NCBI RefSeq assembly: GCF_000241345.1
Contig: NZ_BAED01000004.1
Coordinates: 1-64,000, forward strand
Direction: 5' to 3'
Length of the DNA: 64,000 nt
DNA from: Gordonia amarae NBRC 15530
Lineage (GTDB): Bacteria > Actinomycetota > Actinomycetes > Mycobacteriales > Mycobacteriaceae
The notes beneath the pieces were generated by a model. It saw only the letters and a list, made by a program, of their open reading frames with translations, searched no databases and was not told the origin of the DNA. Position numbers and translations under genes: made by a program. Positions 57,109-64,000 of the stretch are shown here, piece by piece; position 1 is the stretch's first letter, and each line of letters starts with the position of its first letter.

Positions 57109-58515
57109 TCAATGGTGGAAGTGTGAGCCGGTTCCTTCCCTCGGCATCGGGGAGTCCAGGGCGTCGAGGAAGGCGACCTCGCTGTCGATGTCATGCAGGA
57201 GTGCCGTGGCCAGGTCGTGGCTCAGTCCCGCTCGCACGACGATGCGCTGCAACGTCATCTCGGCGAGGTCGTCGGCCATCGGATAGGCGGGAACCAGCCA
57301 GCCCTTCATGCGCAGCCGGTCCGACAGGTCGTAGAGAGTCCACTTGTCGGTGTAGCCGGGTTTCAGGCGCCACGCGAACACCGGGATCGTGTCGCCCTTG
57401 CTGACCAGCTCGAACGGTCCCAGCCGGGCGATCGATGACGACAGGTAGCCGGCCACGTCGAGTGAGCTCTGCTGGATCTGCCGGAATCCCGCACGGCCCA
57501 GACGCAGAAAGTTGTAGTACTGCAACAGGACCTGTGCACCGGGACGGGAGAAGTTCAGGGCCAGAGTCGGCATATCGCCGCCGAGATAGCTGCAGTGGAA
57601 CACCATGCTGTCGGGCAGCGCATCGGTGTCGCCCCACACGATCCACCCGAGGCCGGGGTAGACGAGGCCGTACTTGTGGCCGGAGGTGTTGATGGACACC
57701 ACCCGTGGCACCCGGAAGTCCCATTCGAGGTCGGGTTGGCAGAACGGTGCGATCATGCCGCCCGACGCCGCATCGACGTGGATCTTGACGTCGAGACCCG
57801 TGCGTCTCTCGATCTCGTCCAGCTTCTTCGCGATCGTTTTGACGGGCTCGTAGAGGCCGTTGAAGGTGACGCCCATGATCGCCACCACGCCGATGGTGTT
57901 CTCGTCGACGTAGCTCTCCAGGTCGTGGCCGTCGAACACGAAGTGCTCCTCGGTGACCGGCACCCAGCGTGGTTCGACTTCGAAATAATTGAGGAATTTC
58001 TCCCAGCACACCTGGACGGCGGTGGACAGCACCAGGTTCGGTCGGTCCGTCGGTTTGCCTTCCGCTCGGCGGCGCGTCTGCCAATGCCGTTTGAGCGCAA
58101 GGCCACCCAGCATCGCCGCCTCCGACGACCCGATGGTCGAGGTGCCGATGGCGTTGTCCACATCCGGCACATGCCACAGGTCGGCGATGATCCGCCAGCA
58201 GCGGTCCTCGATGGCCGCGGTCTGCGGATACTCGTCCTTGTCGATCATGTTCTTGTCGTACGTTTCGGCGTACAGACGGCGGGCCTCGTCGTCCATCCAG
58301 GTGGTGACGAAGGTGGCCAGGTTGAGCCGGGCGTTGCCGTCGAGCATCGCCTCGTCGTGCACGATCTGATAGGCGGTCTCGGGCAGACTCATCCCGTCGG
58401 GGATGGTGAACTTCGGCAGTTCGGTGGACTCGCCGGGACGCACGAACACCGGGTTGAGCGACAATGTGTCGTCGAGGTTGGTGGTGTGCCGAGCATTGGT
58501 GTGCCTGCGGGACAT
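57109..58515 (-). CDS. gadB: Glutamate decarboxylase (PLP-dependent)
   Basis: Converts glutamate to GABA with proton uptake, an acid-resistance reaction. It is 468 residues. The PLP site is HVDAASGGMIAPF with the Schiff-base lysine in NTSGHKYGLVYPGLGW; GTSTIGSSEAAMLGGLALK binds phosphate. ATG 58515 has GGAGAGG upstream and gives the typical length. The C-terminal HFHH resembles the pH-responsive tail that plugs the active site in E. coli GadB. No GABA antiporter lies next to it. Confidence 0.95.
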   Translation of the reverse strand: MSRRHTNARHTTNLDDTLSLNPVFVRPGESTELPKFTIPDGMSLPETAYQIVHDEAMLDGNARLNLATFVTTWMDDEARRLYAETYDKNMIDKDEYPQTAAIEDRCWRIIADLWHVPDVDNAIGTSTIGSSEAAMLGGLALKRHWQTRRRAEGKPTDRPNLVLSTAVQVCWEKFLNYFEVEPRWVPVTEEHFVFDGHDLESYVDENTIGVVAIMGVTFNGLYEPVKTIAKKLDEIERRTGLDVKIHVDAASGGMIAPFCQPDLEWDFRVPRVVSINTSGHKYGLVYPGLGWIVWGDTDALPDSMVFHCSYLGGDMPTLALNFSRPGAQVLLQYYNFLRLGRAGFRQIQQSSLDVAGYLSSSIARLGPFELVSKGDTIPVFAWRLKPGYTDKWTLYDLSDRLRMKGWLVPAYPMADDLAEMTLQRIVVRAGLSHDLATALLHDIDSEVAFLDALDSPMPREGTGSHFHH

Positions 58516-58671
58516 GGCCTCTCCTCGATGTACTGCTGCCGGTCGCGTCCAGCGTCGCAGACATAGCACCCGATGGCAGCCGAAGCCCGCGATGTCGTTT
58601 TCGGTGGCGCAACGGGCCCGACCACCCATCTCGTGGTGCCCGCGATCAGTCAGTCGTGACTCCGCTCAGCC

Positions 58672-59280
58672 CTACACCCACCGTAGCCACTGCTCGTTCC
58701 ACACGTCGCCGGGAAACCTGACCTGAGGGGCGTAGGTGAGATAGTCGTAGGCAATCCCGCGAAGGTATCGCGGGGTAAGCCCGCGCAGCGCGGGTGATCG
58801 GGTGACATAGACCGCCGTCCCGCCGAAGTGCCTGCCCTTCACCGTGATGCGCTTCACTGCTGATCCGGGGTTCGGCGGGTGGACCACCAACTGCGCATAG
58901 GACTCGCCGGTGGGTGCGGGGTTCGCGACCAGCGTGATGCTGTTGGCGTCATCGGGGCGGCCGCGTGTGCCGTAAAGGGTGATCTCTTCGTGCAGCCTGA
59001 GGCCGGCAAGGTCGTACAGCGTGCCCGGTGTCGGGAGGGAACTGGCGTGCGCTATCTCGATGTACAGCTTCCCGATGCGGGAATCGTAGTCGATGACGAC
59101 ATGCGCGAAGTCCTTGTGCGGCAGGGTGTCCAAGTCGGAGTGCTCCACGGCCACATAGCCGGGGGCGGCTCCGGCATCGGCGGAGCCACCGACCAGCACG
59201 CCGACCGACGATGCGAGTACGACCGCGAACAGTGCCAGACCGCGTCGAAGTGAGGTGGGTGGTCGAAATCTCGTGGGCAT
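58672..59280 (-). CDS. Secreted protein of unknown function
   Basis: 202 residues. A Sec signal peptide is clear: two arginines, then LALFAVVLASSVGVLVGGSA and a cut near DAGAAPGY. The mature part looks beta-rich (YVAVEHSDLDTLPHKDFAHV, then RIGKLYIEIAHASSLP) and has no cysteines that I can see. I do not recognise the family. It stands alone on the minus strand between gadB and the DivIVA-like gene. Confidence 0.75.
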   Translation of the reverse strand: MPTRFRPPTSLRRGLALFAVVLASSVGVLVGGSADAGAAPGYVAVEHSDLDTLPHKDFAHVVIDYDSRIGKLYIEIAHASSLPTPGTLYDLAGLRLHEEITLYGTRGRPDDANSITLVANPAPTGESYAQLVVHPPNPGSAVKRITVKGRHFGGTAVYVTRSPALRGLTPRYLRGIAYDYLTYAPQVRFPGDVWNEQWLRWV

Positions 59281-59395
59281 GCGACCCCTCTCCAGGCTGT
59301 GCGCGAGGCAGGAGCGGCCGACCTGCCATCAATCGTCTCCTGTCGAAATTGTTCGCCTTCCTAAATTTCGACCGTAGCGACTGACGTCAGGAAAG

Positions 59396-59743
59396 TCACC
59401 CCTCCTGCAGGCGACGGCCGAGTTCGGCCGCGCACAGTTCGAGGAAGGCATCGACTTCATCCTCGTTATAGCCGCGCTGTCCCAACGGTGGTTTCGAGAA
59501 AGCAACATTGCGGATGTCGGCCGGTGCAATCCCGGCAGCGTTCGGGTCGTCGCGGAACCGCCCGGCGACGACTGCGAGGAAGCTGTCGACCTCGTCCATG
59601 TTGTAGCCGCGCTGTCCGATCGGCGGTTTCGCGAACGCCACATTGTCGATGTCGCCGGCCGAGAGGTGGCCGACAGGCCTGCCGGGCGAGGCGGAAGCGG
59701 GCTGATTCTTCGGGCGTCCCCAGATCGCCGACCATTTGCTCAT
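59396..59743 (-). CDS. Small protein with two tandem DivIVA N-terminal motifs
   Basis: 115 residues from ATG 59743. Two copies of the DivIVA-domain motif lie in tandem: [19 protein letters not shown] and [19 protein letters not shown], each preceded by an AxDIxNV element and followed by a short helix ([20 protein letters not shown]). In Wag31/DivIVA this part inserts in curved membrane. There is no long coiled coil here, so it cannot form the usual filament alone. A role in recruitment to poles or septum is inference. Confidence 0.8.
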   Translation of the reverse strand: MSKWSAIWGRPKNQPASASPGRPVGHLSAGDIDNVAFAKPPIGQRGYNMDEVDSFLAVVAGRFRDDPNAAGIAPADIRNVAFSKPPLGQRGYNEDEVDAFLELCAAELGRRLQEG

Positions 59744-59877
59744 CGCGGAATCCTTCCCGTCGTTCGCCTCACGGTGATGGTGGCGACTGTACCGATCCCA
59801 CGGACATCGCCGCGTCGATCGGATGGGGGACCGGGGGCGATCGGAAGCGCGGGGCAACATTCCATACAGTGGACACC

Positions 59878-61116
59878 ATGCAATCGTGGCCACAACCCAG
59901 CCTTCCGACCGTTCCCGGCCGTGGTCCGGCACTGCGTCTCTACGACACCGCCGACCGACAGGTCCGCCCGGTCACCCCCGGTCAGACCGCCACCATGTAC
60001 GTCTGCGGCATCACGCCGTACGACGCCACCCACCTCGGCCACGCCGCCACCTACCTGACCTTCGACATCGTCAACCGGGTGCTGCGCGACCAGGGCCACG
60101 ACGTGCACTACGTCCAGAACGTCACCGACGTCGACGACCCGTTGTTCGAACGCGCCGCCCGGGACGGTATCGACTGGCGTGACCTCGGCGCCCGCGAAAC
60201 CCAGTTGTTCCGTGACGACATGACTGCGCTGCGGGTGCTGCCGCCGCGCGACTACATCGGTGCCGTCGAATCGGTGAACGAGGTGGTGGAGGCCGTCGAG
60301 AAGCTCATCGCCTCCGGGGCTGCCTACATCATCGATGACGAGTACCCCGACATCTACTTCCGCACCGACGCCACTGAGCAGTTCGGCTACGAATCGGGTT
60401 ATGACCGGGCCACGATGGACAGGTTCTTCGCCGAACGCGGCGGCGACCCGGACCGTCCCGGCAAACGCAACCCGCTCGACGCCCTGCTGTGGCGCGCCGC
60501 CCGGCCCGGCGAACCGTCGTGGGAATCACCGCACGGGCCCGGCCGCCCCGGTTGGCACATCGAATGCTCCGCGATCGCGCTCAACCGGCTCGGCGTCGAG
60601 TTCGACATCCAGGGCGGGGGACAGGACCTGATCTTCCCGCACCACGAATTCTCCGCCGCCCACGGCGAGGCCCTCACCGAGTCCCGCCGATTCGCCCGCC
60701 ATTATGTGCACACCGGCATGATCGGGCTCGACGGCGAGAAGATGTCCAAGAGCCTCGGCAACCTCGTCCTGGTGTCCAAGCTGCGGCAGCAGGGTGTCGA
60801 CGTGGCCGCGGTGCGCCTCGGGCTCCTGGAACACCACTACCGGACCGACCGCATGTGGACCGATGAGGTCCTCGAGCGGGGGCAGGCACGCCTGACCCGG
60901 TGGCGCACAGCCCTGGCCGCACCCGCCGGCCCCGACACCGCACCCGTCATCGAGCGGGTCCGGCAGCACCTCGCCGACGACCTCAACACCCCCAAAGCGC
61001 TGGACGCCGTCGACGCCTGGTGCGCCGACGTGGAAACCGGGATCGGCACCTCGGCGTCGGCGCCTGCGGACCTCGCGGTGGCCGTCGACGCGCTGCTCGG
61101 GATCAGCCCGCGCTGA
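59878..61116 (+). CDS. mshC: Cysteine:GlcN-Ins ligase (mycothiol synthesis)
   Basis: Joins cysteine to glucosaminyl-inositol in mycothiol synthesis; evolved from cysteinyl-tRNA synthetase. The 412 residues begin [20 protein letters not shown], the MshC-specific N-terminus. The zinc and nucleotide motifs [20 protein letters not shown] and [10 protein letters not shown] are present, and the anticodon domain of CysS is missing, which sets the length. Neighbouring PAC2 and metH match the M. tuberculosis order. Confidence 0.96.
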   Translation: MQSWPQPSLPTVPGRGPALRLYDTADRQVRPVTPGQTATMYVCGITPYDATHLGHAATYLTFDIVNRVLRDQGHDVHYVQNVTDVDDPLFERAARDGIDWRDLGARETQLFRDDMTALRVLPPRDYIGAVESVNEVVEAVEKLIASGAAYIIDDEYPDIYFRTDATEQFGYESGYDRATMDRFFAERGGDPDRPGKRNPLDALLWRAARPGEPSWESPHGPGRPGWHIECSAIALNRLGVEFDIQGGGQDLIFPHHEFSAAHGEALTESRRFARHYVHTGMIGLDGEKMSKSLGNLVLVSKLRQQGVDVAAVRLGLLEHHYRTDRMWTDEVLERGQARLTRWRTALAAPAGPDTAPVIERVRQHLADDLNTPKALDAVDAWCADVETGIGTSASAPADLAVAVDALLGISPR

Positions 61117-61153
61117 GTGACAGATCTCTCGTCCGCTTGGGTACAGTGCTCTC

Positions 61154-61462
61154 GTGGCTCGCGTGAATGAGATCAGCTCCGGCACCAACTCCGGTGTGTG
61201 GACCGTCGTCACCCAGACATCGACCTATCTGCTCGATTTCAACGAGATGACGCTGCTGCGGGCACCGGGCGTAGGGGTATCCGACAGCGAGGAATGGGCG
61301 GTCAGCAGGCTGCGCCGCGACTCCGAGGACATCCCGCTGCTCGGGGTGCGCACCTGCCGGGTCGGCGAATCGGCCCAGTTCTGGGTCCGGGCCGCCGACG
61401 ACCCGGACGTGCGCACCTGGCGCATCACCACACCCGTCGAGTCGATCGAGAAGATCGGCTAG
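61154..61462 (+). CDS. Small conserved protein of unknown function
   Basis: 102 residues, start GTG 61154. No domain recognised; beta-rich with VWTVVTQTSTYLLDFNEMTL and WAVSRLRRDSEDIPLLGVRT. TACAGT lies 6 nt before the GTG and no ribosome binding site is present, so a leaderless transcript is likely. Coding quality is good, with a clean high-GC third-position pattern. Convergent with the PAC2 gene. Confidence 0.7.
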   Translation: MARVNEISSGTNSGVWTVVTQTSTYLLDFNEMTLLRAPGVGVSDSEEWAVSRLRRDSEDIPLLGVRTCRVGESAQFWVRAADDPDVRTWRITTPVESIEKIG

Positions 61463-61469
61463 ACCGATC
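61453..61469. terminator. Small hairpin between convergent genes
   Basis: GATCGG (61453-61458) pairs with CCGATC (61464-61469) around CTAGA. It overlaps the stop codons of both the small conserved gene and the PAC2 gene. Confidence 0.4.
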
Positions 61470-62349
61470 AGCCCGGGAACGGCCCGGAGTCACCGCGCCG
61501 TTTGAGGTACCGCTCGAACTCGGCGGCCAGGGCGTCACCGTCGTACTTGGCCATCAACTCGTCCGGGCTGTCCTCGGCGTCGCCGCGTTCCTCCAGGCCA
61601 CGGACGTAGTCGGCGATCTCGTCGTCGTCCTCGGTCATCTCGGTGACCGAACGTTCCCATTCCTCCGACTGCTCGGGCAGCGTGCCCAACGGCACCTCGA
61701 TGTCGAGGACCTCCTCGACGCGGCGCAGCAACGCGATGGTCGCCTTCGGATTGGGCGGAGTGGACACGTAATGCGGCACCGCCGCCCAGAACGACAGCGA
61801 CGGCAGTCCTTCTTGCACGAACAGGTCCTGCAGCACGCCGGTGATGCCGGTCGGCCCCTCGTACCGGCTTTCGGCGAGGTTGTAGCGGGTGGCCGATTCG
61901 CTGCTGTAGGCGGCGCCGGTCACCGGCACCGGCCGGGTGTGGGGAGTGTCGGCGAGCAGCGCGCCCAGCATCACAGTCACCTCGATACCCAGGGCGCGGG
62001 CGACGTCGACGATCTCGGCGCAGAACGCGCGCCAGCGCATGTTGGGTTCGATGCCGCGGATGATCACGATGTCACGATCGGATCCGTCGGGACTGCAGTA
62101 GGAGATCGACGTGGTCGGCCAGTCGATTCGCCTGGTCACCCCGTCGACCTGCTTTACCGTGGGCCGGTTGACCTGGTAGTCGTAGTAGTCATCCCCGTCG
62201 ATTTCGACGAGATGTTCGGCGTCCCAGTTGAGTGCAAGGTGCTCAACCGCGCCACTCGCGGCGTCCCCCGCATCGTTCCATCCCTCGAATGCGGCAATCA
62301 GGACCGGACGGCGGAGCCGGGGAAGGTTCGACAGTTGCTCAGCGTTCAC
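61468..62349 (-). CDS. PAC2-family protein (proteasome assembly chaperone-like)
   Basis: 293 residues, counterpart of Rv2125, from GTG 62349. PAC2 hallmarks: LIAAFEGWNDAGDAASGAVE, IVIIRGIEPNMRWRAFCAEI, VMLGALLADTPHTRPVPV and GPTGITGVLQDL. The C-terminus is acidic and helical. The family resembles eukaryotic proteasome-assembly chaperone 2; in actinobacteria a proteasome link is plausible but not shown. Divergent from metH. Confidence 0.92.
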   Translation of the reverse strand: MNAEQLSNLPRLRRPVLIAAFEGWNDAGDAASGAVEHLALNWDAEHLVEIDGDDYYDYQVNRPTVKQVDGVTRRIDWPTTSISYCSPDGSDRDIVIIRGIEPNMRWRAFCAEIVDVARALGIEVTVMLGALLADTPHTRPVPVTGAAYSSESATRYNLAESRYEGPTGITGVLQDLFVQEGLPSLSFWAAVPHYVSTPPNPKATIALLRRVEEVLDIEVPLGTLPEQSEEWERSVTEMTEDDDEIADYVRGLEERGDAEDSPDELMAKYDGDALAAEFERYLKRRGDSGPFPG

Positions 62350-62400
62350 TGATCCAGCCTACGACCGAACCGCAATGAAGGGCGAACTAAGCTGTCAACC

Positions 62401-64000
62401 ATGTCCTATCGCAAATCTCACGCAACCGAACAGGCCGGATACGATTCATCCTTCCTGTCGGCCATGTCCCGCCGAGTGCTGATCGGCGACGGTGCGATGG
62501 GCACGATGCTCCAAGCTGCGGATTTGACCCTCGACGATTTCAACGGCCTCGAAGGCTGCAACGAGATCCTCAACGACACCCGTCCCGATGTGCTCGCCGG
62601 TATCCACCGAGCCTACTTCGAGGCCGGTGCCGATGCCGTCGAAACCAACACCTTCGGCTGCAACCTGTCCAATCTCGGCGACTACGACATCGCCGACCGC
62701 ATCCGCGAGCTGTCCTACAAGGGCACCGCGATCGCCCGAGGTGTCGCCGACGAGATGGGTGTGTCGGCCGATGGCACCCCGCGTTTCGTGCTCGGCTCCA
62801 TCGGCCCTGGCACCAAGCTGCCCAGCCTCGGGCACACCACCTTCGAGATCATCCGCAACGCCTACTTCGAGTGCGTGGCCGGAATGCTCGACGGCGGCGC
62901 CGACGCGATCCTGGTGGAGACCAGCCAGGACCTGCTGCAGGTCAAGGCGGCGGTGATCGCGGCCCGCCGGGCGATGGCCGAACTGGGCCGGTCCATCCCG
63001 ATCATCTCCCACGTCACCGTCGAGACCACCGGCACCATGCTGCTCGGATCCGAGATCGGTGCCGCCCTGACCGCGATCGAGCCGCTCGGCGTCGACATGA
63101 TCGGCCTGAACTGCGCCACCGGCCCCGCCGAGATGAGCGAACACCTGCGGTACCTGTCCAAGCACTCCCGCATCCCGGTGTCGGTGATGCCGAACGCGGG
63201 TCTGCCGGTGCTCGGCCCCAACGGCGCCGAGTACCCACTGGCCCCCGACGAACTCGCCGAGGCGCTCAGCGGCTTCGTCAGCGGTTTCGGGCTGGCCTTC
63301 GTGGGCGGTTGCTGCGGCACCACCCCCGAACACATCCGGCAGGTCGCCGAGGCGGTGGCGCAGGTCACCCCGGCGGTGCGCGCCCCCGACCACCAGTCGG
63401 AAACCTCGTCGCTGTACACGGCGGTGCCGTTCGACCAGGACGCCAGCTTCCTGGTGATCGGGGAACGCACCAACTCCAACGGATCCAAGGCGTTCCGGGA
63501 GGCGATGATCGCCGGCGATTACCAGAAGTGCCTGGACGCCGCCAAGGACCAGACCCGCGACGGCGCCCACATGCTCGACCTCAACGTCGACTACGTGGGC
63601 CGCGACGGTGCCGCCGACATGACGGCGCTGGCCACCCGCTTCGCCACGTCCTCGACGCTGCCGATCATGATCGACTCCACCGAACCCGACGTCATTCAGG
63701 CGGGTCTGGAAGCGCTCGGCGGTCGGTGCGCGGTCAACTCCGTCAACTACGAGGACGGCGACGGCCCCGACTCCCGGTTCGCGCGCATCATGCGGCTGGT
63801 CGTCGAGCACGGTGCCGCGGTCGTGGCGCTGACCATCGACGAGGAAGGCCAGGCGCGTACAGCCGACCACAAGGTGCGGATCGCCGAACGCCTCATCGCC
63901 GAGATCACCGGCGAGTGGGGCCTGTCGGAGGAGGACATCATCATCGATGCCCTCACCTTCCCGATCTCCACCGGCCAGGAGGAGGTGCGTCGCGACGGGA
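62401..64000 (+). CDS. metH: Cobalamin-dependent methionine synthase, cut by the window edge
   Basis: Methylates homocysteine using 5-methyltetrahydrofolate. 533 codons are visible from ATG 62401. The homocysteine domain begins RVLIGDGAMGTMLQAADLTL; its zinc cysteines are NTFGCN-type (residue about 85) and VGGCCGTTPEHI. The pterin domain starts at FLVIGERTNSNGSKAFREA and includes DLNVDYVGRDG. The cobalamin and activation domains lie beyond base 64000. No cobalamin riboswitch fits in the 51-bp upstream gap. Order with PAC2 matches Rv2124c-Rv2125. Confidence 0.96.
   Translation, partial: MSYRKSHATEQAGYDSSFLSAMSRRVLIGDGAMGTMLQAADLTLDDFNGLEGCNEILNDTRPDVLAGIHRAYFEAGADAVETNTFGCNLSNLGDYDIADRIRELSYKGTAIARGVADEMGVSADGTPRFVLGSIGPGTKLPSLGHTTFEIIRNAYFECVAGMLDGGADAILVETSQDLLQVKAAVIAARRAMAELGRSIPIISHVTVETTGTMLLGSEIGAALTAIEPLGVDMIGLNCATGPAEMSEHLRYLSKHSRIPVSVMPNAGLPVLGPNGAEYPLAPDELAEALSGFVSGFGLAFVGGCCGTTPEHIRQVAEAVAQVTPAVRAPDHQSETSSLYTAVPFDQDASFLVIGERTNSNGSKAFREAMIAGDYQKCLDAAKDQTRDGAHMLDLNVDYVGRDGAADMTALATRFATSSTLPIMIDSTEPDVIQAGLEALGGRCAVNSVNYEDGDGPDSRFARIMRLVVEHGAAVVALTIDEEGQARTADHKVRIAERLIAEITGEWGLSEEDIIIDALTFPISTGQEEVRRDG

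Noticed and set aside
62350..62400. Cobalamin riboswitch before metH
   Set aside because: The 51-bp gap is far too short and has no B12-box sequence.

Overview
The window is high-GC DNA from an actinobacterium of the mycolic-acid group (Mycobacteriales). Mycolate-type FAS-II genes (mabA, inhA), a mycothiol gene (mshC), ripA, and IdeR- and AcnR-type control sites all point that way. The gene content fits Gordonia or a close relative best, but the genus is inferred from memory of gene order and not from a search.

Two blocks follow the gene order of Mycobacterium tuberculosis. Block A (1 to about 34.5 kb) runs acnR, acnA, a Rv1476-like protein, ripA, moxR, DUF58, VWA, mabA, inhA, hemH, then nfeD, SPFH, a TVP38-like protein, mutA, mutB and meaB. 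Block B (about 41.8 to 64 kb) runs tRNA-Leu, M20 peptidase, PEBP, pyrD, DUF5703, an LppL-like lipoprotein, uppP, histidine phosphatase, DUF3090, SCO1664-type protein, then mshC, PAC2 and metH. Three stretches interrupt or join these blocks.

Insertion 1 (12.2 to 26.5 kb, between hemH and nfeD) holds an IS3-family element flanked by two truncated genes (a radical-SAM 3' piece and a methyltransferase 5' piece), a MenT-like nucleotidyltransferase with a coupled partner, a possible Rv1486c counterpart, DUF3097, and a SatD/DUF3307-like pair. Divergent from that pair are two giant genes (1814 and 906 residues) built from three tandem copies of one unrecognised helical module of about 905 residues. 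This is the most unusual protein system here.

The junction region (34.5 to 41.8 kb) holds catechol-siderophore genes (entA, entB, entE, entS) under two iron boxes that appear to sit on leaderless promoters. It also holds a nucleoside hydrolase and a Ser/Thr kinase fused to a left-handed beta-helix domain.

Insertion 2 (50 to 59.8 kb) replaces the cysQ neighbourhood of M. tuberculosis. Its main feature is a gene-free stretch of about 1 kb (50.75 to 51.71 kb) that looks like a giant structured non-coding RNA. It has its own promoter, many compensating hairpins with GNRA-type loops, and a tRNA-like fold with anticodon TCG embedded in the middle. Around it lie GNAT, VOC, AraC, PepSY plus a two-component system, Uma2, GadB and a small tandem DivIVA-domain protein.

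Regulation visible in sequence includes an AcnR operator inside the acnA promoter spacer, a long acnA leader made of repeated hairpins, an 18-bp-period repeat upstream of ripA, iron boxes on the ent genes, and several bidirectional terminators between convergent genes.
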